Shown piece by piece: positions 26,249 to 34,151 of a DNA stretch of 64,000 nucleotides. Location of the stretch: NCBI RefSeq assembly GCF_016767715.1, contig NZ_CP050145.1, positions 1,426,001-1,490,000 on the forward strand. Reading direction: 5' to 3'. The notes below the pieces were generated by a model that made no database searches, was not told the DNA's origin, and saw only the letters and a program-made list of their open reading frames with translations. Source of the DNA: Mycobacteroides chelonae. Its GTDB lineage: Bacteria > Actinomycetota > Actinomycetes > Mycobacteriales > Mycobacteriaceae. Each line of letters opens with the position of its first letter. Position 1 is the first letter of the stretch. Position numbers and translations under genes: made by a program.

Positions 26249-26799
26249 CAGGTCGTGTTCGCTCGTCCCGTTTGGGCGGGATAGTGCTGTGTGCTGTGCT
26301 GGCCATGGGAATGCTGTTGAGTTCGGGATGTTCCGGGCACCACCACGAAGTCAACGGGCATGAGGTGGCTACCTCGCATGACGTCCGGGTCGGCCCGGGG
26401 TACTCCGAGTGCGGCAGCCTCACCACACCCGATGTGATGGCCGTCGTACGCCGGGCTGACCTCAGGCTGATTGCAAAGACCCCCGCCGGATGCACCTGGT
26501 CTCCGAATGGATCGTGGAGCGCGCTCCCGAACGTCACCCTGTCCTGGTATCGCGGCAGCCCGATCGGCCGCGAGCGTGAGGGCGAGGAGCGGACGCGTGA
26601 CGAGGTCAGGGACTTCTCTGCGGGAGGCAAGAGCGGTTTCATCAGTTCGACGTACGGGATGTGCGTCACCGCGCTGGAGTACGGGGACGACCAATTCTTC
26701 GAACTGGCGGTCACCCTGCTCGGTGCGGGTCACGGCACATCCTCGGACGCATGTCACTGCGCGATGAAGCTGTCCACCCAGGTGGCTGAGAAGGTCTGA
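26197..26799 (+). CDS. Third DUF3558 lipoprotein, paralogue of the first
   Basis: 200 residues from ATG 26197, which overlaps the previous gene by 52 bases; an earlier GTG/ATG-like start is possible and a later one is hard to find. The signal helix ends in lipobox LSSGC, followed by a His-rich stretch (SGHHHEVNGHEV) and the DUF3558 core. The segment SWYRGSPIGREREGEERTR is nearly the same as in the first lipoprotein, showing that they are paralogues. M. tuberculosis has only two such genes here, so this looks like a lineage-specific duplicate (inference). The His-rich N-terminus could bind metal. Confidence 0.78.
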   Translation: MHAGNKIDGDDAVSEHLTGRVRSSRLGGIVLCAVLAMGMLLSSGCSGHHHEVNGHEVATSHDVRVGPGYSECGSLTTPDVMAVVRRADLRLIAKTPAGCTWSPNGSWSALPNVTLSWYRGSPIGREREGEERTRDEVRDFSAGGKSGFISSTYGMCVTALEYGDDQFFELAVTLLGAGHGTSSDACHCAMKLSTQVAEKV

Positions 26800-26810
26800 G
26801 ACCCTGCCGA

Positions 26811-27323
26811 CTAGCGCGGCACGTGGAACTTGGTGAGCGATCCGCCGCCTAATTCGAGCCGTGACCATGGCGACCGAGTGGTGAGCACCGCGATTGCGGA
26901 GGTCGGAAACTTGGTGGAGATCCGGTTCGCGGCCTCTGCATTGCTGGTACCGGTATCGGCGAGCATGAGTGCCAGTTGCGAGGTGGTGGGTTCATGCCCG
27001 ACGACGAGCACCGTGCTCGCGGAATCCGGTACCGCGTTGATCTCGCCGAGGGTGATTCCCACCGTTGAGTCGTAGAGTTTGTCGCTGAATCTGACGAGCT
27101 GGCTGTGTACCCCGGTTTGAGTCAACGTCGCGCGGGTCCGGGTAGCGGTTGAACACAGCACTGCGTCGATCCGATTGAAATTGTCTTGCAGCCACGTTCC
27201 GGCCTGGGTGGCTTGTCGCGTACCACGCAGATTCAGCGGGCGCTGGTGGTCGTCGACTCCTGGCGGATACGCCGACTTCGCATGCCGCATCAAGATCAGG
27301 GTGCGCTTGGCGTCATCCGGCAT
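26811..27323 (-). CDS. SixA-like phosphohistidine phosphatase (histidine phosphatase family)
   Basis: 170 residues. LMRHAKSAYP carries the RHA/RHG catalytic motif near residue 12, LNLRGTRQA follows, LCSTATRTRAT contains the second Arg and VVGHEPTTSQL the second His. This layout and size match SixA and Rv1276c. The family removes phosphate from phosphohistidine proteins or small phosphoesters; the target is not known here. It is convergent with the lipoprotein trio and divergent from the SbcD-like gene. Confidence 0.88.
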   Translation of the reverse strand: MPDDAKRTLILMRHAKSAYPPGVDDHQRPLNLRGTRQATQAGTWLQDNFNRIDAVLCSTATRTRATLTQTGVHSQLVRFSDKLYDSTVGITLGEINAVPDSASTVLVVGHEPTTSQLALMLADTGTSNAEAANRISTKFPTSAIAVLTTRSPWSRLELGGGSLTKFHVPR

Positions 27324-27454
27324 GGTCGTACGGTAGCCGGGGTAGGTGACGAAAGACGGGCAAATGCCCGACCTGTGGATAAGTCACCAATCCGGGCCGC
27401 GGGGATCAGGCGCGGCACCCGGAGGTTGTCGGTGGACGCCCATAGACTTCCCGT

Positions 27455-28639
27455 GTGAAGTTCCTGCACACCGCTGACTGGCAGCTCGGCATGACCCGGC
27501 ATTTCCTTGCCGGCGAAGCTCAGCCGCAGTATTCAGCCGCGCGTAGGGAGGCTATCGCCTCCCTTGGTGAGGTTGCTGTGGCACAGGGTTGCGACTTCAT
27601 GGTGGTGTGTGGAGATGTCTTCGAGTCCAACCAGCTGGCCCCGCGCGTCATCAGTCAGGCGCTGGAGGTGATGCGTGGCGTCGGGGTGGATATCTATCTG
27701 CTGCCCGGCAACCACGATCCCCTGGACGCCGCCTCGGTGTACACCAGTGAGCTGTTCCTGGCCGAGAAGCCCGCGAACGTCCACGTCCTCGATACCGCGG
27801 GCGTGCATCGGGTGGCTGCCGGTGTCGAGCTGGTCGCGGTGCCGTGGCGTTCCAAGGCGCCCACGCATGATCTGGTGGCCGAACAGCTGCAGGCTCTGCC
27901 CGTTGACGGCACCCGCCGCATCGTGGTGGCCCACGGTGGTGTGGATGTGCTGGACCCCGACCCGACGAAACCGGCGCTCATCGCGCTGAAGGCCGTCGAG
28001 GACGCCATCGCCCGCGGCGCGGTCCATTACGTGGCGTTGGGGGACAAGCATTCCCGGACCCAGGTGGGATCCACCGGGCGGGTCTGGTACTCGGGGGCGC
28101 CCGAGGTCACCAACTACGACGATGTGGAATCCGATCCGGGACATGCTCTTGTGGTGGGCCTGGACGAATCGGGTGCGGTGCAGGTGGATGCCCATCATGT
28201 GGGCAGATGGCGGTTCGTGACGTTGCGGCGGTCGGTGGACAACGCGCGCGATATCGCCGATCTCGGACTGAACCTCGAACTGCTGCCCGACAAGGAGCGC
28301 ACGGTGGTGCGTCTGGGGCTCACCGGCACGCTCAGCGTGACCGATAACGCCGTGCTGGAAGAGTGCTTGGACAAGTACACGCGGCTTTTCGCCAGCATGC
28401 GGACGTGGGAGCGGCATACCGATATTGCGGTGGTGCCCGCCGATGGAGAGTTCAGTGACCTCGGTGTCGGTGGTTTCGCTGAGTCCGCTATCGCCGAGCT
28501 GAAGGAGATGGCGGCCGCGGGCGGGTCGTCGTCGGCGGATGCCCAGGGCGCCCTGTCGCTGTTACTGCGCCTCACGTCCAGTGCCGGGCGAGGCGGCTCG
28601 GCCAAGGGCGGCGCGGTGGCACGAGGGTCAGCGGCGTGA
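27455..28639 (+). CDS. SbcD-like metallophosphoesterase (nuclease subunit)
   Basis: 394 residues from GTG 27455. The calcineurin-like motifs appear in order: HTADWQLG, VCGDVFES, LPGNHDPLD, VVAHGG and ALGDKHS. This is the Mre11/SbcD layout for a two-metal nuclease. The following gene encodes an SbcC/Rad50-like ATPase and overlaps by GTGA, so the two form a DNA-end-processing complex. They match Rv1277/Rv1278, a pair distinct from the classical SbcCD of other bacteria. The C-terminal ~120 residues would be the capping/partner-binding region. Confidence 0.88.
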   Translation: MKFLHTADWQLGMTRHFLAGEAQPQYSAARREAIASLGEVAVAQGCDFMVVCGDVFESNQLAPRVISQALEVMRGVGVDIYLLPGNHDPLDAASVYTSELFLAEKPANVHVLDTAGVHRVAAGVELVAVPWRSKAPTHDLVAEQLQALPVDGTRRIVVAHGGVDVLDPDPTKPALIALKAVEDAIARGAVHYVALGDKHSRTQVGSTGRVWYSGAPEVTNYDDVESDPGHALVVGLDESGAVQVDAHHVGRWRFVTLRRSVDNARDIADLGLNLELLPDKERTVVRLGLTGTLSVTDNAVLEECLDKYTRLFASMRTWERHTDIAVVPADGEFSDLGVGGFAESAIAELKEMAAAGGSSSADAQGALSLLLRLTSSAGRGGSAKGGAVARGSAA

Positions 28640-31260
28640 AGCTGCACCGCCTTTCGGTCACCAACTATCGCGGAATAGCTCATCGCGACATCACTTTTCC
28701 CGATCGCGGTGTTGTGGTGGTCAGCGGAGCGAATGAGATCGGCAAGACGTCCATGATCGAGGCGCTGGACCTGCTGATCGAATCCAAGGATCGTTCCACC
28801 AAGAAGGACGTCAAGCAGGTCAAGCCCACATTTGCGGACGTAGGCTCCGAGATTGAAGCCGAGATCAGCTGTGGCCCCTATCGATTCGTGTATCGGAAGC
28901 GTTTTCACAAGCGCGCCGAGACGCATCTGACGGTCATCGAGCCACGCCGCGAACAGCTCTCCGGAGATGAGGCGCATCAGCGGGTGCTGGACATGCTGGA
29001 TCAGTCCATCGACATGAACTTGTGGAAGGCGCAGCGGGTTCTGCAGTCGGCGGGTGCGGGTGTACTCGATCTGTCGTCGAGCGATGCGCTTACCCGCGCA
29101 CTGGATCTTGCTGCCGGACAATCGGTTGCGCTGTCCGGTAGCGAGCCCGATTTAGTGGAGCGGATCGACGCCGAGTACGCGCTGTACTTCACCGCGACCG
29201 GGCGTCCCACCGGTGAATGGGCCAAGGCCGGTGTCCGGCTGACCGCCGCCGAGGATGCGCTTGCCGTCGCCAACGCGGCCGTGGCCGAGGTCGAGCAACA
29301 GGTTCGTGAGCACGACGAGCTGACTCGGGAGCTGGCCTCCGTCATTGCCGACCGTGCCGAGGTGAGTCGTCGGCTGGTTCCGTTGGAGCAGGCCTCCCAA
29401 GCCGTTTCGACCTTGATGCAACAACGCGATAACGCAGCCGTAGTCGCGGAGGCGGCGCAGGCCGCGGCGGTGGCAGCACAGACCAAACGTGACGAGCGGG
29501 CCCAACTGGTCGCGGATATCCAGGCCCGTCGCGCCGGAATCGATGGGCTCGCCGAGCAGGTGTCGGCCGCGAAGGAAGCGCACGCTGAGGCGCAACAGGT
29601 AGCAGAGGCGGCCGAGGTTGCCGCGGCCCGGATGGCCCAGGCGGTCGAGGCTACCCGTACTCAATTGCAGTCGGCCCGCGACACTTTGGACCGCGCACTG
29701 GCCCGGGATGAGGTGGATGGACTGGCGGCCCGGGTGTCGCGTATCGACCTCGCTACCCGGCAGTTGACCACGGCCGGTGCGGAACTTTCGGCACTGGCCA
29801 TCACCGCACAGACCCTTGGCGCTATCGAGGCCGCCGCGCGAACCGTGGGCATGGCAGAGGTGGCTCTGGACACCGCTTCGGCGCAGGTGGAGGTTCGCGC
29901 GCTCGCCGATGTCGACATCACCGTGGATGGCCGCCAGCTGCGGGTTGCGGCCGGGGAGCAATGGGCGAGTGCGGCCACCGATACCGTCGAGATCACCGCT
30001 CCCGGTGTGGCAGTCACCCGAATCATTCCGGGGGCCAACGCCGCGCAGCTGCGTGGAAACCTCGATGCGGCTCGTGAGGCGCTCACCGGCGCACTGGCGG
30101 CTGCTGGTGTAGCCGATGTCGGTGAGGCCCATAAGCAGCATGAGCGGCGGACCGAGCTGAATGCCGAACGCGACCGGTTGACGGCACTGCTGGATGGGCT
30201 GATGGGCTCCGAGAGCCTTGATGCACTGCGCGAGAAGCTGAGCCGCTTGCGCGAGTTGGCACCGGAGGCCGACGGTCTGTGGGATGCGATCGATCCGGCG
30301 CAGGCTCGCGCAGAGGTCGCCCGGTTGGTGGCCGAGGCGGAGCGCCTGCAGGCTGAAGAGGTCACCCACCGCCACGCCACCCAGGTCGCCAATCAGAAAC
30401 TCGCCGAAAAGTCGACCGAGGCAATGGTATTGCGAGAGAAGCAGGGCGCCCGCGCCGAAGAGTTGGCCGCCGTGGAGCAGCGCCTGGCCCAGGTTCGGGC
30501 ATCGGCTTCCGACGATCTGCTCACCGAACGCCATGAGCAGGCGGTCCAAGCGGCAGACCTGACCGCTCGCCGCATCACCGATCTGATGGGTCAGTTGGCC
30601 GCGCTCGAGGCTGATCGGGTACGCGCCGAACTCGGCGAGGTCTCCGCGCGAGCACAGGGGCTGGATCAGCAGCACGAGTCGTTGCGTCATCGGCTACGCG
30701 ATATCTCGGTGCGCCTGGAAGTGTTCGGCAGGCAGGGCCGTAAGGACCAGCTGGATGCCGCTGCTTCCGAGCGTGAATATGCGGCAACGGAATTCGCCCG
30801 GATCGGGGCGAAGGCCCGAGCCGTCGACACCCTGCGATCGGTGATGTTGCGGCATCGGGACGGCATGAGATTGCGTTATGTCGACCCATTCCGTGCGGAG
30901 CTGGAGCGGTTGGGGCGCATGGTCTTCGGCCCCACCTTCGAAGTGGACGTCGACAGCGATCTGAGTATTCGCAGCCGTACGCTGGAAGGCCGAACGGTGC
31001 CCTACGAGTCGCTATCGGGTGGCGCGAAGGAACAACTGGGCATCGTCGCGCGACTGGCAAGTGCCGCGTTGGTGGCTCCGCAGGATGCGGTGCCGGTCAT
31101 CATCGATGACGCGCTGGGATTCACCGACAGCGACAGGCTGGAGCGCATGGGAGAGGTGTTCGGCGCGGTGGGCACGGAGGCGCAGGTGATCGTGCTGACC
31201 TGCAGCCCCGACCGTTATCACTCGGTCACCGGGGCGCAGCGAATCAGCCTGTCGGCCTGA
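28636..31260 (+). CDS. SbcC/Rad50-like AAA ATPase
   Basis: 874 residues. The N-terminal ATPase half has Walker A GANEIGKTS (about residue 32), the C-terminal half has signature SLSGGAKEQL and Walker B VIIDDALGFTDS. Between them is a long Ala/Glu/Gln/Arg-rich coiled coil (about residues 195-740). This is the SMC/Rad50 domain order. I do not see an obvious CxxC zinc hook in the middle of the coil, unlike classical Rad50/SbcC. It is shorter than E. coli SbcC (about 1050). It couples ATP binding to nuclease action of the overlapping upstream gene product. Confidence 0.88.
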   Translation: MKLHRLSVTNYRGIAHRDITFPDRGVVVVSGANEIGKTSMIEALDLLIESKDRSTKKDVKQVKPTFADVGSEIEAEISCGPYRFVYRKRFHKRAETHLTVIEPRREQLSGDEAHQRVLDMLDQSIDMNLWKAQRVLQSAGAGVLDLSSSDALTRALDLAAGQSVALSGSEPDLVERIDAEYALYFTATGRPTGEWAKAGVRLTAAEDALAVANAAVAEVEQQVREHDELTRELASVIADRAEVSRRLVPLEQASQAVSTLMQQRDNAAVVAEAAQAAAVAAQTKRDERAQLVADIQARRAGIDGLAEQVSAAKEAHAEAQQVAEAAEVAAARMAQAVEATRTQLQSARDTLDRALARDEVDGLAARVSRIDLATRQLTTAGAELSALAITAQTLGAIEAAARTVGMAEVALDTASAQVEVRALADVDITVDGRQLRVAAGEQWASAATDTVEITAPGVAVTRIIPGANAAQLRGNLDAAREALTGALAAAGVADVGEAHKQHERRTELNAERDRLTALLDGLMGSESLDALREKLSRLRELAPEADGLWDAIDPAQARAEVARLVAEAERLQAEEVTHRHATQVANQKLAEKSTEAMVLREKQGARAEELAAVEQRLAQVRASASDDLLTERHEQAVQAADLTARRITDLMGQLAALEADRVRAELGEVSARAQGLDQQHESLRHRLRDISVRLEVFGRQGRKDQLDAAASEREYAATEFARIGAKARAVDTLRSVMLRHRDGMRLRYVDPFRAELERLGRMVFGPTFEVDVDSDLSIRSRTLEGRTVPYESLSGGAKEQLGIVARLASAALVAPQDAVPVIIDDALGFTDSDRLERMGEVFGAVGTEAQVIVLTCSPDRYHSVTGAQRISLSA

Positions 31261-31300
31261 GTGACTCGGCTGCCCCGATACCCCTCAAAATCGGTGCCCC

Positions 31301-32518
31301 TCAGAAATACGCGTTCGCCGGAAGCGGCGTGCCGTGCAGCAGGTTCTGGCCGATCACCCGGGCCTTGTAGTGCACCGGATTATGCAGGCTGATGGTCCGG
31401 ATGTTCCGCCAGTGCCGGTCCAGATTTCGGCTCCGGCTGGAGGCGCTGGCACCACCCAGGTCCAGCAGCTTCGTTGCGGCATCGAGTGCGGCGGCATCGA
31501 TGTGCACCTTGGCCTTGGCGACCGCCAGTTGGGCTTCCTCGGCGAGCTGCGCATCGGGAACTCCATCGCGCAAGGACGCGGTGGCGGCATCAATGGCATC
31601 GGCCGCGGCGAGAACCGTGGCCTCGGCCGCGAACGCGGTTGCGCTGAGTTCGCCCAGGGTGCGCTGCAACAACGGATCATCGACCGGACGTTCGGTGAGA
31701 GCATGACTGAAGTTGCGCTGCCGGGAACGCAGCAGTGCCGCACCGTCATCTACGACTGACCGCAGCACTCCGGCGACAATCGCCAGGATGTAGAGCTGCA
31801 ACGACGCATACTGCGTGGTGGGCACCGGGGCCGCGTCGTACGGTGTGTCGGAAAGGATTTCGTTGCTGGCGACATCGACCTGAGTAAAGATCGTGGTGCC
31901 CGTACCAGTGCGTCGCTGGCCGAATCCATCCCAGTCGTCCACCAGCCGCACCCCGTCGCGATCGCCGGGGACGATGACCGATGCGATCGAATCGTGGTCG
32001 GTGGTTGCGGTGACCGTCAGGTAGTCCGCGAACAAGGTCCCGGTGCTGTAGAACTTCTCGCCATTCAACCGATATCCATCACCGGCCGGCAGTAGACGGG
32101 TGTTGAACACCAGACTTCCGACGGCCAAAGTCCCCTTCTCGCTGAATGCATTGGCGAACAGGTTGCCTTCGTTCACCTTCGTCAGCCAGGCGGCCGACGT
32201 GGGATCGGAAAGGGTGCGCAGCCGTTCCTCGACGAACCAGAAGTGGGTGCGGAAGATGTGCGCGACGATGGGGTCGGCCTGCGCGATATCGATGATGGTG
32301 GAAAAGAGTTGCCGCACAGAAAGTCCTGCGCCGCCCAGTTCTACCGGGATACGCAGCCGACCGATCCCTGCCTCCTTGAGCAGCCGAACCTGGTCAAAGG
32401 GATTCTCGTCGTCAAGGTCACGTTCTCGTGCCCCGTCGGCGACCTGGGTGAGCAGATTCCGGTAGGTCTCGGTGCCGGGCAGTGCGCGGATTTCGAGGAT
32501 TGACGGAGCGGAGGTCAT
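31301..32518 (-). CDS. Flavin-dependent monooxygenase of the DszC/SfnB group (acyl-CoA dehydrogenase fold)
   Basis: 405 residues from ATG 32518 (GAAG SD just before it); an in-frame start 22 codons upstream is unlikely. The fold is acyl-CoA dehydrogenase-like: RIPVELGGAG, NGEKFYSTGT, and a C-terminal SSRSRNLDRHWRNIRTISLH, typical of DszC, SfnB and related enzymes that use reduced FMN and oxygen instead of acyl-CoA. Such proteins desulfonate or oxidise organosulfur compounds and help sulfur acquisition. There is no sulfur transport gene nearby, so the substrate is open. Confidence 0.8.
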   Translation of the reverse strand: MTSAPSILEIRALPGTETYRNLLTQVADGARERDLDDENPFDQVRLLKEAGIGRLRIPVELGGAGLSVRQLFSTIIDIAQADPIVAHIFRTHFWFVEERLRTLSDPTSAAWLTKVNEGNLFANAFSEKGTLAVGSLVFNTRLLPAGDGYRLNGEKFYSTGTLFADYLTVTATTDHDSIASVIVPGDRDGVRLVDDWDGFGQRRTGTGTTIFTQVDVASNEILSDTPYDAAPVPTTQYASLQLYILAIVAGVLRSVVDDGAALLRSRQRNFSHALTERPVDDPLLQRTLGELSATAFAAEATVLAAADAIDAATASLRDGVPDAQLAEEAQLAVAKAKVHIDAAALDAATKLLDLGGASASSRSRNLDRHWRNIRTISLHNPVHYKARVIGQNLLHGTPLPANAYF

Positions 32519-32595
32519 ATCTTCGTTGTACGCAGCATGCCCATTGGCGGCATCGCTTTGAATCACCCAGAACCGAAGCGGCAATATGGGTCACG

Positions 32596-32973
32596 ATGAT
32601 TCGCATAGTTCATTCGTGGTTTCCATGCTTTCGCTGGCTCACCCTGGTGTGTGCTTTGACGATCGCGTGCCTGCTGTTGTTCACGCCCGGCAGCGCAGTC
32701 CCGTCCGGACCGCCCGGGGCGGACAAGGTAGTGCATTTTCTGATTTTCGGGATGCTGGCGGTGTCCTCGCGATTCGCAAGGATCGGTGAAAGGTTCACAC
32801 TGGCCTGGGTTCTGGCCTTCGCTGCGTGTTCAGAGGTTATTCAGGCGCTGTGGGTTCCGCGCCGGGACGGAAGTCTGCTTGATGTGCTTGCCGATGCGGT
32901 CGGCATGCTCATGGGACTCTGGTTGTGGCAGAAGATTCGTCCTGTGCACCGGCAGCAGTCGGCTTCGGAATGA
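32596..32973 (+). CDS. VanZ-like membrane protein
   Basis: 125 residues from ATG 32596, with about four hydrophobic segments. ADKVVHFLIFGMLA and SEVIQALWVPRRDGSLLDVLADAVG are the two conserved VanZ blocks (the His and the Arg/Asp motif). The family is linked to low-level teicoplanin resistance in enterococci but is widespread with no settled role. Its last 65 bases overlap the 3' end of the convergent TetR gene, so the two messages are antisense there. Confidence 0.8.
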   Translation: MIRIVHSWFPCFRWLTLVCALTIACLLLFTPGSAVPSGPPGADKVVHFLIFGMLAVSSRFARIGERFTLAWVLAFAACSEVIQALWVPRRDGSLLDVLADAVGMLMGLWLWQKIRPVHRQQSASE

Positions 32974-33592
32974 CGGTCGTGACGCTGCCGGTGTGAGCCA
33001 GCCCGCTGGTGACCAGGTCTAACTGGCGCAGCGCGCGATTGAGGGCCGCTTGCGCGTCGGCGTCGCTGGGGTGATCGGTATCCACCAGCATGCCGATGGT
33101 GTTGAGAATCGAGCCGGCGATGAGTTCGGCGGCGATCTCGAGATCTTCGGTGGTGTGGTGGTTCGTTGCGGGATTGCGCGCGAGCTCGACCACGACATCG
33201 TTGGTGAGCATGCGCATCTCGTTGTTGATGGCACGCCGAACCTGCGGCGAGCCGCCGTGACGTTCACGCACCAGAAACCGGAAGTTGTTCGCATGCTCGC
33301 TCACCCGGTCGACCATGAGTCCGAGAATTTTGGCAGGGTTGTCACTGCCCACCTCGCGCCGGGCCTGACGGAAGGTGTCACGAAGCGCACGAACGCTCTC
33401 TTCGGCCAGGACCGTGCCCAGGTCCTCCATCGATTCGAAATGCCGATAGAACGCCGTGGGAACCAAACCTGCGGATTTAGCCACCTCGCGCAGGCTCACG
33501 GCGGCGAAGCCACGCACCTTGAGTAGATCCAAGGTCCCGTCGAGCAATGCGCGGCGGGTGTGCAGCTTCTTTTCAGCACGACTATGGCGCAT
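32909..33592 (-). CDS. TetR-family transcriptional regulator
   Basis: 227 residues. The N-terminal helix-turn-helix is clear: RRALLDGTLDLLKVRGFAAV then LREVAKSAGLVPTAFYRHF, the usual TetR recognition helix. The C-terminal ligand domain is of the FabR/FadR-like long type and ends in a flexible tail. It is divergent from the acidic protein gene and the P450, and a palindrome in the shared 155-base region (33687-33700) is a candidate operator. It may control those genes and itself; the ligand is unknown. Confidence 0.88.
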   Translation of the reverse strand: MRHSRAEKKLHTRRALLDGTLDLLKVRGFAAVSLREVAKSAGLVPTAFYRHFESMEDLGTVLAEESVRALRDTFRQARREVGSDNPAKILGLMVDRVSEHANNFRFLVRERHGGSPQVRRAINNEMRMLTNDVVVELARNPATNHHTTEDLEIAAELIAGSILNTIGMLVDTDHPSDADAQAALNRALRQLDLVTSGLAHTGSVTTVIPKPTAAGAQDESSATTRVP

Positions 33593-33661
33593 ACCTGTCA
33601 GTGTACGGTCGTGCTCTTATCGATTGGCTTCTTTTGTTCGAAACCGTGTTGAGGCCTGGTA

Positions 33662-33700
33662 TTGACAGGTTCATCTACGTTACGCACACTGATCTCAGTG
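33662..33700 (+). promoter_or_regulatory. Divergent promoter region with candidate TetR operator
   Basis: A TTGACA box (33662-33667) and the inverted repeat CACTGA-TC-TCAGTG (33687-33700) lie between the TetR gene and the acidic protein gene. CAGTG occurs again at 33600-33604, next to the regulator's own start. No clear -10 was found. Operator assignment is inference from position and symmetry. Confidence 0.4.
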
Positions 33701-33747
33701 CACGATTGTTCACTATTTGGCCACCGAATTCGAAGGGGCAGTGCAGC

Positions 33748-34149
33748 ATGGTGGGACCTGTAGAGCGCAACGTCAACGTCGTCCAGGAGGTCGTGGAGTC
33801 GGTCGGGTCTCGTGTCGGCCGGATCATCCGCATCATCACGCGGACGGTGGGAGAAGTTGGGCAGGAGCTGAGCGGCGTTGTGGCCGACGGGTTCGAAATC
33901 GCGGAGGCCAATAAGAGGGCCCGAGCTGACCATGAGCGCTGGGGCGCCTCGGCGGATGCAGATCTGGACGACGCGGCCGACGACGATGCCGAGGAAGGCG
34001 AACTCGTCGACCTCGATGACGAGGGCCACGACGATGACACTGCCGATGCGGGGGCCGACGACGAGAACGACGCCGTGGTGGAAGAGGTGACTTTCGAATC
34101 AGAGGTTGACGAGGCGCGCGACGGCGTCTCCGAGCAGGAAAGGGTCTAA
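33748..34149 (+). CDS. Acidic hypothetical protein upstream of a P450
   Basis: 133 residues from ATG 33748, chosen because the GAAGGGG at 33732-33738 precedes it and the frame upstream has no better start. The first ~45 residues form an amphipathic basic helix region (RNVNVVQEVVESVGSRVGRI); the rest is strongly acidic (Asp/Glu runs) and probably disordered. No domain recognised. It ends two bases before the P450 start, so the two are surely co-transcribed; it may be an accessory or partner protein for the P450, which is a guess. Confidence 0.6.
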   Translation: MVGPVERNVNVVQEVVESVGSRVGRIIRIITRTVGEVGQELSGVVADGFEIAEANKRARADHERWGASADADLDDAADDDAEEGELVDLDDEGHDDDTADAGADDENDAVVEEVTFESEVDEARDGVSEQERV

Positions 34150-34151
34150 CC

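Noticed and set aside
29152..30690. A 512-residue open frame antisense to the SbcC-like gene
   Set aside because: Shadow of the coiled-coil region; no recognisable domain.
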